Of a stretch of 64,000 bases of DNA, positions 23,001-34,300 are shown in pieces. The stretch spans positions 42,059,620 to 42,123,619 of the forward strand of contig NC_044006.1 in NCBI RefSeq assembly GCF_900496995.4. The letters run 5' to 3'. The notes beneath the pieces are model-generated. The model did no database searches. It was not told where the DNA came from and was given only the letters and a program-made list of their open reading frames with translations. Source of the DNA: Aquila chrysaetos chrysaetos. Taxonomy: Eukaryota; Chordata; Aves; Accipitriformes; Accipitridae. Made by a program: the position numbers and the translations under genes. How positions within the stretch are numbered: position 1 is the stretch's first letter; each line of letters begins with the position of its first letter.

Positions 23001-26000
23001 GAGCAGGTGCTGCCTAACTGAGCAGAATGCACAGATTTAAATTCATTTTCAATCTGGTCAGTTCAGACTGTATTACAAGCCTATGGAAACAACGGACCAA
23101 GATGAAACTGGTTTAAGTTACTGTTGTTCACTTAAGTATATGTGCTTCAGGCCAAAAAAAAGCACAATCCAGTCTTAGAACAAGTGTCAATTTATATAAT
23201 CACACTTTTAGCTAAACCAGTTGAAACCTACACATTATGTATGGATGTATTTGAAATCCTACTTTGTGGTCCTACAGGCAAATCCGTAATAAACATCCAT
23301 CAGGCGGCTGATGAGACCTGACAACCACCAAAAGATCCTCTCCAGCCCCACCGTTTTGCAGAAACACAACAATGCTGCGCAGATGATAGCTTTTCAGTCC
23401 AGGGCTACGCATGCGTCTCAGAACACAACTGCGATCAAGGCAACTCGGCAAAACGAACGGCCCAGATGAGGTGGGAGCAGAAGGTACCAGTTACCGCACC
23501 ACACATCCTCTGCAGCTGGAAGCCTCTAGAGGAAAGCCCCACTGCAGGTATCCAGCCTACTCAGACATTGGCAGTAACTTTTCTGCAGAACTGATGCAGT
23601 TGGGTCACTATGGCCAACAGAGATGGAAATAACCATTACTGATGATGCATTCTGCTTTATAGGTGAGTTTCAAATCCTGCAGCACTTTATATATAGGCAA
23701 GTGTTTTACATACTTGGAAAGCACTCTATAAGGATAGTGCTGTCCTTGACAGGGTCTGTCTTATTGATCTAGCAGGAGAACAGGAAGGAGAATGGTTGCC
23801 ATCTAGCCTAAAAACAATGCAACCTTTGCAACTGGAAGAGCTAGCTATTAACTGACTGCTGAAGACCAGAATTTCATGTGCATTAAAGAGAGAATAAGGC
23901 TATTCAAGGTTTGAAAGTTACCTAGTTTAGCTAAGCTTATGGGGAAAAGACAGCGTCCTTAGAATTAAGCTTTGCTAGAAGTCCAGTGAAGGGGTAGTCA
24001 TATGCACTGAACCCAATTATCACTTTCCACACTGCCAACAGACTTACATTCAGATGTCTAGGACAAGTCAATTACCACCCAAAGTTAGAATGATAGAAGC
24101 TCTAGTGATCCTCAGGTGGTCAAAATAATTCTGCAGTGTTCAGAAACATGCTAGTGCTTGTTACTGTCATGGTCTAAGAGCTGATATCAGCAAGACAGTG
24201 CTGTAGGCAGAGATGGTGCCTTGTACGAGAGATGAGAAGTATATTTGACAATATTTCAGAGGCCGTATATCCCAAAGCCGTATTTTTTCAAGCAGACATG
24301 TTACTCTAATAAAAGATATTTAATGTGCAAAACTTGCCTTGGACAAACTGATCTGTGGCTCTGGAGAGCCTGGAGAATATGGAAGAATCATTTTTGAAAG
24401 AGAATCATTGCTTATGCACATATGCTATAGTACAGCATATTAATATTATTTTTCAAATCTTGTATTTAAATTCAAATATGTAATGGCAAAAAGGAAGGCA
24501 AAATTTGTCTGTGGACTGAAGCCTGAAGACTGCCTTTGTGTTTTCTTAAAAGTAGTCTACCGTACTCCAAATACTGTTTACAGTTACCTTGCATTAGTTA
24601 CAAGGTTTGGTGCATGTATTGAAGGGTAGTTTTCCTGAGAAGGTCAAGATGCTTTCTTTGCAAGCTGACCTGAACTATTAACACCTACATACCAGGGTTC
24701 GCATTAAACCCCTGTGATACAGCTGTGAAAAGCTCAGCAAAAAGACCTCAGCTGGGAGAAGATCTTGCACCCCTACCCTAAGATTTAGCCTTGCACTACA
24801 CACCCAGTGTAGACATCCTTTTCCTGGCTAGCAGGTCAAACAGATCTTCCTTCCAAATCTACCTGTGGAGATGAGCGAAATAGCAGTCGATTAGGAAGGC
24901 TTCATTTCTGCAGAAGTATTTACATGTGTCAAACAGTTCTTCACAAAATCCCCAATGGGATATTTTGGTTATAAATCCTCTCTGATTCTTGGATCTTACT
25001 GTCCAAACCTAATTTCATGGTCTGGGAGGTGGAAGGACTGTTTGGGCCAGCCACCTGGCTGCCTTCCCCACCATCTTCACAGCAACCCCCACCTTCATCC
25101 ACCCACAGAGGGGGAGACAAGGGGCTTTATCACATCTGGAATGAGTGATTTGCCTTCCTGTCTCCCCAAGAGCCCTGTTGATTCAACTCCAAATAGTCAT
25201 ACCGCAACCAATTTTCACCTTGACCAGACAGACATAACAAATGCAATGTATTCATAAATTCTTGGGGAGCAGACCAACTGGTGTCACAGCCATTAAACAC
25301 CAGTCTCATCACTTCACATGTCTGGAGACATGTGAGGGTATCTTCAGACTGTGCTGCTCCATGCCATGAGAGCCAAGGCTATTACATTTAGCTGTCCTCA
25401 AAGCAAGCATGATCACAACGACACTACGCGCCGATGAGACTATTTATACATGCGAATGCCCGGCACATCATAGGCTCTGGCATTATCAAAATGCCCTCCA
25501 GCACCCGAGACTCACAACTATTTCCCTTCTCCATGTAACCGCTCCCCAACACACCCCTTACTACCTCACCTTTTCATGCCTCAATAGTAGAAATTCATTT
25601 CTTCTGGGAAGAGGCACGCCACTCTTGCGAAAACAAAGCCTTCCCCTCTGGGAAGACAGCTGAAAATCTCATTAAAACCAAAGTTATGACTAATTTAAAA
25701 CCACACATCACCATTACGCAATTAAAACAACGAGACTATTAGAAGGCACAAAGTTATAACCCGGTGACTGTTGTTGTACACGTGGAACAAGGTAGGCGAG
25801 CAGTTAGGGCTTCCCTGAGGGAAAGGAGGGGCAGGAACTTGAACTTGAAGGATGTGTTGGCAGCACACACACAGAGGTCAGGGTATATTACTCATTGTCA
25901 AGTCCATAGTAAAACAGATGCTTTGCTACAGGAGTAAAACATCCGTTTTGCTTTGAAGAGTAGTTTACCTATGAGTGAGTGTATCCTCCTAGGCAACTCT

Positions 26001-29000
26001 GGCAGAGAAGAATGGGAAGGAGTAATTTTCTTAAGCCACAAAACCTTTAAATACCAAGAAAAAGGAATTCCTTCTTACCACAAAACCAGGCACGGAAAGT
26101 AAATTGCATTCTCGTTCTCTTTTTACTTACCCATAACAAAATCATTGTTGGTTTCTTTGTTCTTAAACAAATGAAACTCATCAGTATGCAGCCTGCCAAA
26201 CGACTCTGTGGCAATCTGTAACACCAGTCACCGAAGATGCTGGAGCAAAGAGAAACTCCTTTCAAACCAATCAAGTCCTTCCTTTTGGGCTGGGCCCACA
26301 GGGCGATGCAGAGTTGTAAAGGTTTTTGCAAGGTTCATGTCTATTGATGAATTTGTCTGCCATACTGGTAGACATTTTGAAATAACCTGTGCTGAGGTGC
26401 CAGTGAGACAATGTGCAGTGCTGGTGTACGGACATCCTGAGCAACACCTGCACAGCACCCATCCCAAGACATACCCTCTTAAACTGCAGGCTTTCACCAA
26501 AACAGAAGAAAACAAGCAAGAATGTAGGATGTATGTTATTTACGCAACTGTCCCCTAAATACTGAAGGAGTGAGTGTAGTAGGGGAGCGAGTATAGGGCC
26601 AGCAGAGAGACTGGCAGACAGCGTGGGCTACTGACTCCTTTAGCACACACTCTGTGGAGAATGTGCCCAGCAAAGTCTGAAAGGAAACTGGTTTCCGAGA
26701 CCAGAAGCCCTGAGGACATTTAAGGATTCTGTGAAGGCATATCACTAATTAGACCTGAAGAAGAGAAATACTATTTTGAAGTTCTCCAAGTTGAAAGAGG
26801 ATCACTGGAGGAACATGGTGGGAAATGCAGGAACATTTGTGATTACATTATTGGATTATGTTCCGTTAAATCTCCCACTGCCCCCCCTGCTCTGCAGAAA
26901 TCTGGACAAGTAGGATTCAGATAGCGGAACATAAATGTTCAGCGTCTTTGCGGATGCTCACAAGGTGTCTTTCTTACCTTCAGCTGCTGCCCAAGGCGGC
27001 GGCGGTCATGTGTCATGATGCCAGCCTCACACAGATGTCCTGGATCCCCTTGGACAGCCCCCTTGAAAGGCACAGGTCACCCACATCCAGGCAACCAACC
27101 CACACTCAAGCTGTACTGTGTAGAGATTTAGCAAGGAATGCTACAAATAAACAGATCCAGAGCCAAAATACTATACACCAGACTTGTGCATGTAGTTCCC
27201 TGTAGTCAATGAGCAACTATAGCATGATTTGCTTCTCTATCCCAAGAGTTACCCTGACAAGAAGTCAGGAAATTCCTGTAGGACACATAGCTGTTTTTTC
27301 CTCTTAGTATTTTTAGTATCAGAAGAACAAAAAAGTTGCTGAGTTATTTTTGCATCTTTTTATTATCTCAAAAATGTTTAACAAGAAAGAAAGAAAAATC
27401 ACAATATCCTAAATTAACCACATCTCTTTTACTTCTCTGCTTACAAAAGCCAAAAGCTTAGGCATACTACATACCACATGCATGGAAGTTAGATCCATGT
27501 GATACATTACAGAGATATGATACACTGAATTTGTAACCTGTCCTATCCTACCTACCTACTCCCAGGAAACAAGGAACACCTCCAGCAGTCCATGCCGTGG
27601 AGCAAATGTTCACAACCTTTTTTGCTTTGGGATTTATTATAGCATGTTGTTTGTTTTGTTTGGGTTTTTTTTAAATCACCCTGCCAGAGAAGTGTTTCCT
27701 TCTTTCATATGGAGAAATTACAAAATTGTATGATAAAAGCAGAGAAGGTTGCAGTTGCCTGAAATTATAGTTATTAGGAAAAGTACCGAGCAAAAATTGA
27801 CTAAAATAGGGCTGCAAGATTGATTCAGCCCATTCCAGTCAGAAGGGCCCAACTTCTGTATCAATATTCCTGGCAGCATCTTTCACCCCACAGGATCAGA
27901 GCACCAGCAGAAGGGCCAGCAGAGGGAAACACCACACTGCAGCAAGCACATTTGGTACCAGCCGGTGCAGCCCCTCAGGCCAAAGGCAACGCTGCTCTAC
28001 GGCGGAGGCAATAAGCATCAAGGGGATGGAGGGAAGCACCAAGGAGAGGTGCTCTAGGGTTGCTTAACTAGGAACAGGAAGCAGGAAGCTTCAAAATTAT
28101 GACCGCCACAACCTTCTCTGGGCGGGAGAAGCTATTTTGTAAGAGATTCATGTGCAGCAGTAGCGTGAGCTCTGTAAAAATTTCTAGGAACGTAGCCTTC
28201 ACCCTTACTATGTTCTAGTCCTCATCTGTCCAGCGCTACTACCTCACATCAGCCACACCACCAGTCCTGGCTAGATGGTGACAGTTCACCCAGAGAAGCC
28301 ACATCACAACACGTTTACCAACTGCTGGCTTGATTTAATGCTCCACCTCCTCTTATGCCTGAGAATTACTCAGTTTGACCCAAATCCCCAGTGGTTTTCG
28401 CTCTGTACGGCACCGTGCTTGGGAAGGGAAATCCCAGGAGGCTCGGAGTCTGCAGCACAGCAGGGCACCGCTGATGTCCGACCCGTACACTGAAAGCATC
28501 ACAGCACCGTGGGCATGCAGCGACCGCAGAGGTAGGTAGCTTAAGCAGGTACACCGGGGCTGGTAAAAGGTGCTGCCTTCAGAACAGCTGTTCTTCAGGA
28601 GTCAGTGTGGAAAAGCATAGCTGAAAACAACTCCTAAGTGTATTAAAAGATGAAAGGGAGAGGCTTTGAAGAGTAAAGGCGATGTTTACCCAGCTCTGCC
28701 TGCAAGGCAGGCAACAAGGGAAAACCAGAAAACTGAAGGTCTGTTGAAGTAGGATCTAGGCACTATTTCATGGAACACAAAAAAACCCAAACAAACAAAA
28801 AACCCACCAAACCTGCACCATTCAAATAAATCACTGTCTTATTCAAACGTAAAAACTATTGCAGCAGATTCTATCACAAACCAGCTAATTTTAGGAAAGA
28901 GCATCTGCAAGCTGGCAACTGCTGTTTTGCAATGGTATAGAAGCACCAATCTTTAATTCCAGTAGCTCCGCTGATAACAGTTAACTGCAGTTAAACTATA

Positions 29001-29929
29001 GAGACATAAACAAAAGAGGAACCATGATACCAATATAATTTATAATGGTTTTGCCACTTGTATGAACATTTGGAGGTACTCAGTTAAACACCTATTTTGC
29101 TCTACATTCACAAATAGTGTCCTGTTTTCTATTCCATAAGCCCTCTGGGACCAGGGACTGCCTTTTTGCCTATATTTGCACAGCTCCTACCATGGGGCAC
29201 AAGTAACTGGATGAGGCTTCTAGGTGCTACTGTCTTCTAACTACACTATAGCATTGGAGAGATCATGTTGTTAGTACCTTAGTAGTAATATTTTCAGAAC
29301 GTTTTTCTTCTTTAAAAAAAAAAACACTTAAATAATTATTTTGCAAATAAGATCTAAAATCATAATAACCTATAATAAAGCTCACATGTATTATAAGCCC
29401 TTAAAAGTATATGAATGCAGGCATGCTGCACCAATGTAAGTTCTTTAAATTGAAATTCATTAAAAGGTAAATACTTCTTAGATTCAATACAAAACATACA
29501 TGACAAACAAGAGACTTCTGGATTTCAAGTCAAGCATTATAAACATAGCGTTACACCCTAGACTGAAGTATACATAAATATTATTTTCTTCCTCTACACA
29601 AAGAAAACATTGGTATTTCCATTTTTCTAAAGGAAGTCCTGTTTGTGCCATTCAGGAAAGCTCTGCCTCACATTACTTTTAGTTTCAGTTTTCCCCATCC
29701 TCTTCACTTGAGCTATTTCCTGTCAGTGTGAGAAGCAGAGTGGGAAACAAAAACTCAAGCTGCAGTTTTCCTTGGGCAACGGGTGACGTGGGCACGTGCC
29801 AGGTGGGAGCTTCCAACGCACCCGAGTGGGGCCAGACCCTGATCCTCAGTGGCCTGGCTCCACACCTCTGTCTGCCTTTACCTTTTCACCGCTGCTAGCG
29901 GAAATTAGGCAATATTTACCTAAAATTGC

Positions 29930-30120
29930 CACATCCTCGAAGGGGCTGCGAGAACACCCGGCCTGTCGCGCCCATCCGATGGCGACTGCATGTCTCTATA
30001 GGGCGATCCCAGCGAGTGGGTGCGAGACAACGAGCAAACACGGGTGTTCCACGGAAAAGCGCAGGCAGCTGCCCACGTGCAGCTCTGTGCTTAATTCCAG
30101 TCCGTGGCCCAAGGCAAACC
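29930..30120. promoter_or_regulatory. CpG-enriched patch with CACGTG boxes in SNX10 intron 1
   Basis: CpG density is visibly higher than in the flanks (for example CTGTCGCGCCCATCCGATGG and neighbours). A CACGTG E-box sits at 30074-30079, and a perfect 10-bp palindrome GGCACGTGCC lies just outside at 29791-29800. This could be an island shore, an enhancer or an alternative promoter; function is inferred only from composition. Confidence 0.35.
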
Positions 30121-30319
30121 CGGCAACTCAATCACTGGAACCTCCTCTGGTTTATAAATCGGTCAGTTTTAATTGCATACTGTGTTTTCTTCATATGTAC
30201 CTGAAAACGCTCAGGCCGCTTAACTTCAATAACACACAGAATTTAAAAATAAGGCGGCAGCAGTCTCCTGACTAACAAAGAGGGACAACAAATACCATGT
30301 ATTAAGTACAAAATTACAT

Positions 30320-30425
30320 CATGATATACGTTATATGGTACACGTTATATATTTATGTATTATTATACACAATAACATGCATGATTATATAATGTATATA
30401 CATAATAATAATATAGCATGCATAC
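30320..30425. repeat. AT-rich low-complexity block
   Basis: Alternating TA/AT and ACGTTATAT-like units run between the CpG patch and the main CpG island. No gene feature is visible. Confidence 0.7.
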
Positions 30426-30639
30426 GTGCAGATCTTTTGCACATCCACATAAAGATCATAGCCGCCAAAGGTGACGGGCTCGCTTCAGCAAAACAAAAAG
30501 CCGCCGTTCAAAACAAGATTAATCATTATTTAAACCAAATTTTCTGACTGCCTGGTGTTAATCGTTACCAGGAGTAGTCACTTACACAGCTGTAAATCAC
30601 AGACGGGCGCCTACAGCAAAGACCAGGGGAACAAACGCG

Positions 30640-31250
30640 CTTTAAAAGGCGGGGAGGAGCCAAGCCCCCCCGCCCGCCGCCGGGCTCCCCGTTCCTACCT
30701 GGGCTTTCCAAGCCGCTGCCTAAACCCCGGGGTGTTTTAACGCGCTCAGGCGGCGCCTCACAGTCACCCGGAGACCGGGGCAGGACGGCTCTACTCCCGC
30801 CCAGCCGCCCCGCCGTTCGCGGCTGCAGACGCACGCACACAGCCCGAGCGAGCCCTCCCCGGGCGCCCGGCGGGCTCCTCCGCCGCTGCACCGACGACCG
30901 CTCCGGTGCCGCGGCCGGGACGGCGCTCCCCCGAGCCCCTCGGGAGGCCGGAGGGGCTGACACCCGCCCGCCGCCGCCGCCGCCCCGCTCACCGCTCGCC
31001 GCCGACCGCGCAGAGCCCCAGCGCCGCCGCTCCCGCCGCCGCCCGTAGGCCGGGAGGAGGCGGCGCGTCACCAGCAGTGGGCGGGGCCGCGCTGCCCCGC
31101 CCCGCCCACCGCCACCCCCCGGCGCCGGCGGAGGCGGGCGGGGGGGGGGGGGACGGGCAGTGGGTGGGCGGTGGGGAGGCGGGGGCAGAGCCTCGGCCCG
31201 GGCCGGACCTTTCCGCCGGGTGCCGAGGGGGTTACTTAATTTTTAAGCCC
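30640..31250. promoter_or_regulatory. CpG island / SNX10 promoter region
   Basis: The block is strongly GC-rich with dense CpG, unlike the AT-rich flanks. It contains GC boxes such as GGGCGGGGCC near 31079 and CCCCGCCCCGCCCACC near 31095. No TATA box is evident. It surrounds the putative SNX10 exon 1 donor, so it is most likely the housekeeping-type promoter of that gene on the minus strand. A divergent non-coding transcript to the right is possible, but nothing in the sequence proves one. Confidence 0.8.
30699..31050 (-). other. SNX10: SNX10 non-coding exon 1 (5' UTR), approximate 5' end
   Basis: A consensus-like donor (CCCAG then GTAGGA on the minus strand, donor bases 30693-30698) ends an exon at 30699 inside the CpG island. 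It would splice across a 16.7-kb intron to the acceptor before 14025. The transcription start cannot be fixed from sequence; 31050 is a guess within the GC-rich block. Minus-strand ATGs at 30992 and 31071 would give upstream reading frames if included. The exon assignment is inferred from the island position, the donor and the absence of any coding upstream of the start exon. Confidence 0.6.
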
Positions 31251-31339
31251 TGTGTTCTCCGCCTGTGCTCTGGAAACCCGGGGGTGGAAAGAATGGCTTT
31301 GCTCCAAAAAAGGTGGGGCTAGGAGCCTTTTAGTTAAGT

Positions 31340-31376
31340 GGGGGGGGGGGGGGGGAATATATATATATATATATAT
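31340..31376. repeat. G16 homopolymer joined to (AT)10
   Basis: Sixteen consecutive G bases (31340-31355) run directly into an A and about ten AT dinucleotides. It lies just upstream of the SNX10 promoter on the side away from the gene. Confidence 0.9.
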
Positions 31377-31379
31377 AGA

Positions 31380-34300
31380 AATTGTTAAATCCAATTAATT
31401 TTTTAATTAATTTTTTTTTTAGGAGAAATAAAATCTCTTCTGAAGGTTTATTTCCTCAGGAAACTAAAATACCAGTAATTTTGTTCCTTAATGGTTTTGT
31501 GTATATTACCTAAGTCACGTCTTTGATTGCTAGTTGTTAAAATTTCGAGAGGGTTTTGAAATACGTGATTAACGCTGTGTGCCAGGGCTTGGAGACGGTC
31601 TTGGAAATAGTACGGTAACTTTATGCCACACCTCTGGAACGTCGGATTCCCGGGTTTTGGAATCCGGTTTCTGAAAAGGAGCTTAACGAGCTCAGGGAAA
31701 TCATTTACCTGTGAGAATGCTTGTCTCTTGCTGCTGAGGCTGTTCTTGTGTGCTGAAATTGTTCTAAGAGGAATAAATAAAAGCACCTAAGGAAACATCC
31801 ACTAATAAGAGCAGAAAGAAAAGAATTAATCTTCTGTAACAACACAAAGTAGTGAGGGTTTCTGCTTCTGAAGAGCTTAAATGATCTTTACTTACCGATG
31901 TACTGATGAAGAACCACCAAAGAATCTGAGCAACTTCTCCTATTTTAAAAAGGAGAAGTCGTTTTAATGCTATTATAGATATTTACTTCATTTCTAGATA
32001 TGGGAAAGCCTAGAATCTCTTATTTTCTTAGTCTTTTTATGTAAATTATGGGCTGATTTTTCCCATAAAATATTAAAACATGAAGCAAGTTCTAAGATAA
32101 AAATTCTAAAAGAAAATAATTATTACTAATTTGTCTTGAGTACCCCAAAACTTTAATCTGATAAGACCCCTTAAACAAAACATTGCAGGCACAGGTAGAG
32201 ATCAGTACGAACGACTTTTGATTCATGGTAACAGAGTAGAGAATTACAGGGGTCTTACGTGAGGTGTCTACATCAGCCTTTTTCCCAAAATATTTGCCAC
32301 TTTTGGTAATGGCGGTTCAACATCGCTGGCAGTGGAGACCCAGTGTGAGTGTAGACAGAGCTCCAAGCGGCTGCTGGCATTTGTCCTGTAGAGATGATTT
32401 TTGTGGTAGGATGGAGAAAGCACCGAGGCTGGCCATCACCTTTTTTACTCTTGCTGTCAGATGCTGTGCTGAGCAGCGGCTCTGAGCAACCATCCTGTCC
32501 AAGAAATGATTCACAAAGGAAGGCCAGCATAGGAAAAGACCGAGTGAAAAGGAAGAATGAGGCTAACTGGCAATTAAATTGCTCTCTGTGGGATTGCTAG
32601 TATAAACTTATTTTCAGAAATTGAATTTTTTTTTATAATCTAGCATAATAAAAATTATCAATGAGATTTATAAATCTTAGTTATCTCTGCATAAATGTGA
32701 AATAGTGCTACCTCTAAGCCATACAATTTTACCAGCAAAAAAATCATAGTTAGATGTAGTTAAATTTACCCAACAAAGGCTGTACAGGCAAGTGTTCTTA
32801 GTGAAAAAGGAAAGTTACTGAATCTATACAAGGTATTTTCTCCATGTTTCAGCCAAAAAATGAGGACTTTATTCCACAACAGGTCTCTTACAATTTCCCC
32901 TGAAATAAATTATTATTCTGCTATTTTGACACCAGTTTGACTTATTTCAGATTAAATCTGCCACAGCTATGGCCATCCATTTACTCAGAAAGGCAAACTT
33001 CAGTGTGCATTCATCTGCAGTAGCATTTTGTTTCAGATGAGGTACATATTTTTTGAAGCAAATCTCTGGTTGCCCTCCCTTCCTGATCTTCGGTTCATTT
33101 TGTGTAGCAGCCCCAGAAGACATGGAAGAAACGTTTCACCTGAGACGTAACCAAAAGCTGCACTCCAACCACTGATGGAGGCAGCCTGGAACAGACCCTC
33201 CAGAGCACACAGAGGGTGAAGGTCGTCGGGTCCTCCGCACAAGCTGGTTTGCACCTGCAGAGCTTTGCCTGTTGCATCCCGCTGCTTGCTAACGTAGACA
33301 TAGCCTAAGCCACAGAGAGATTAAAATGGTGGTTCTGTTACCGCATGTTTATAATCCCTCAACTATTTCATTAGACTGGAATAAAGCTCTGCATCCAGAA
33401 AATGCTGCAGGACTATCTGGGTCCTGGCTGCTTGATCACGTTATGAAAAATTTCAAACGCAAAGGAAGATTCTTAAATTGCAACGCACGTTTCTTCAAAC
33501 TAGAGAACTAGAGTTAAAGAACAAACACACGTAGCGTATTATGGAAGCAAAATAAAAATGTTTTTAAGACTCTCCTATAATTTCCTTTTTGTAGCTAAAG
33601 AGGGGAGGAAATCATGCAGCATCAGGCTACAGTGGGATTCTTAGGCATTACTCTTAGGAAGCACCGGTAAATAATGACAGGAGTTGTGTCACTGATTGCA
33701 GTTCTAAAAGATGCTCGGAAGGAACTCTGCAAATATGTCCTCTTGCTATTTTGTGTTCTGTGGTGGAAGACAACAATTGTCCCTCAACCATGTTGCCACG
33801 TTGTATTTGGCAAGTACTGATTTCTTTGTAGCTTGTTTGTAATAAAGCATGAAATCAATACATTTGGCAATGTCCTGCTAATAATTTTTATCTCTTTTCC
33901 AAGTATGTATGACAATAAGCAGTTGAACATATTTAAATACTCCTACCTGCAAGTAGGACATTCCCTCAAGCAGCTTGGACAGATGTTCTGATATCTAAAT
34001 TGCTGGAGGAATGAAACTCTTGGATTTGGTTTGTCCGTTTATGTGCACGTGGCTAAAGGAGGAGTTTTGGTTAGAACAGGAAAGTTGTCAGTACACTGGA
34101 CGTTTTAGCACTGTGAATGTAGTAGCTTTAAACTTGATTTAGCAAGTGCTGTGCCCTCATATTCAGTAGTATCTGCTAAGTTTGCAGTCTCAAAGGTGCC
34201 TGGCTTAGAAAAACAAAGTCTGCCCAAGCAAAATTGGGTCAGACTGTGGGAGGGAAAGGATTATTTGGATTTGCATGTAATATGAAAAAAGACTGCTTAT

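Larger units (their letters stand above)
14026..30692 (-). other. SNX10: SNX10 intron 1
   Basis: This intron of about 16.7 kb separates the non-coding exon from the start exon. It contains several A- or T-rich composite tracts and an old dispersed-repeat fragment near 18.6 kb. A CpG-enriched patch lies at about 29.93-30.12 kb and an AT-rich block at about 30.32-30.42 kb. No additional coding exon was identified; the many short open frames lack splice-supported homology. Confidence 0.6.

Noticed and set aside
30565..31071. 168-codon minus-strand open frame in the CpG island
   Set aside because: It is Arg/Gly/Pro/Ala-rich as expected in a CpG island, and it reads through the exon-1 donor. At most it is an upstream frame of SNX10.
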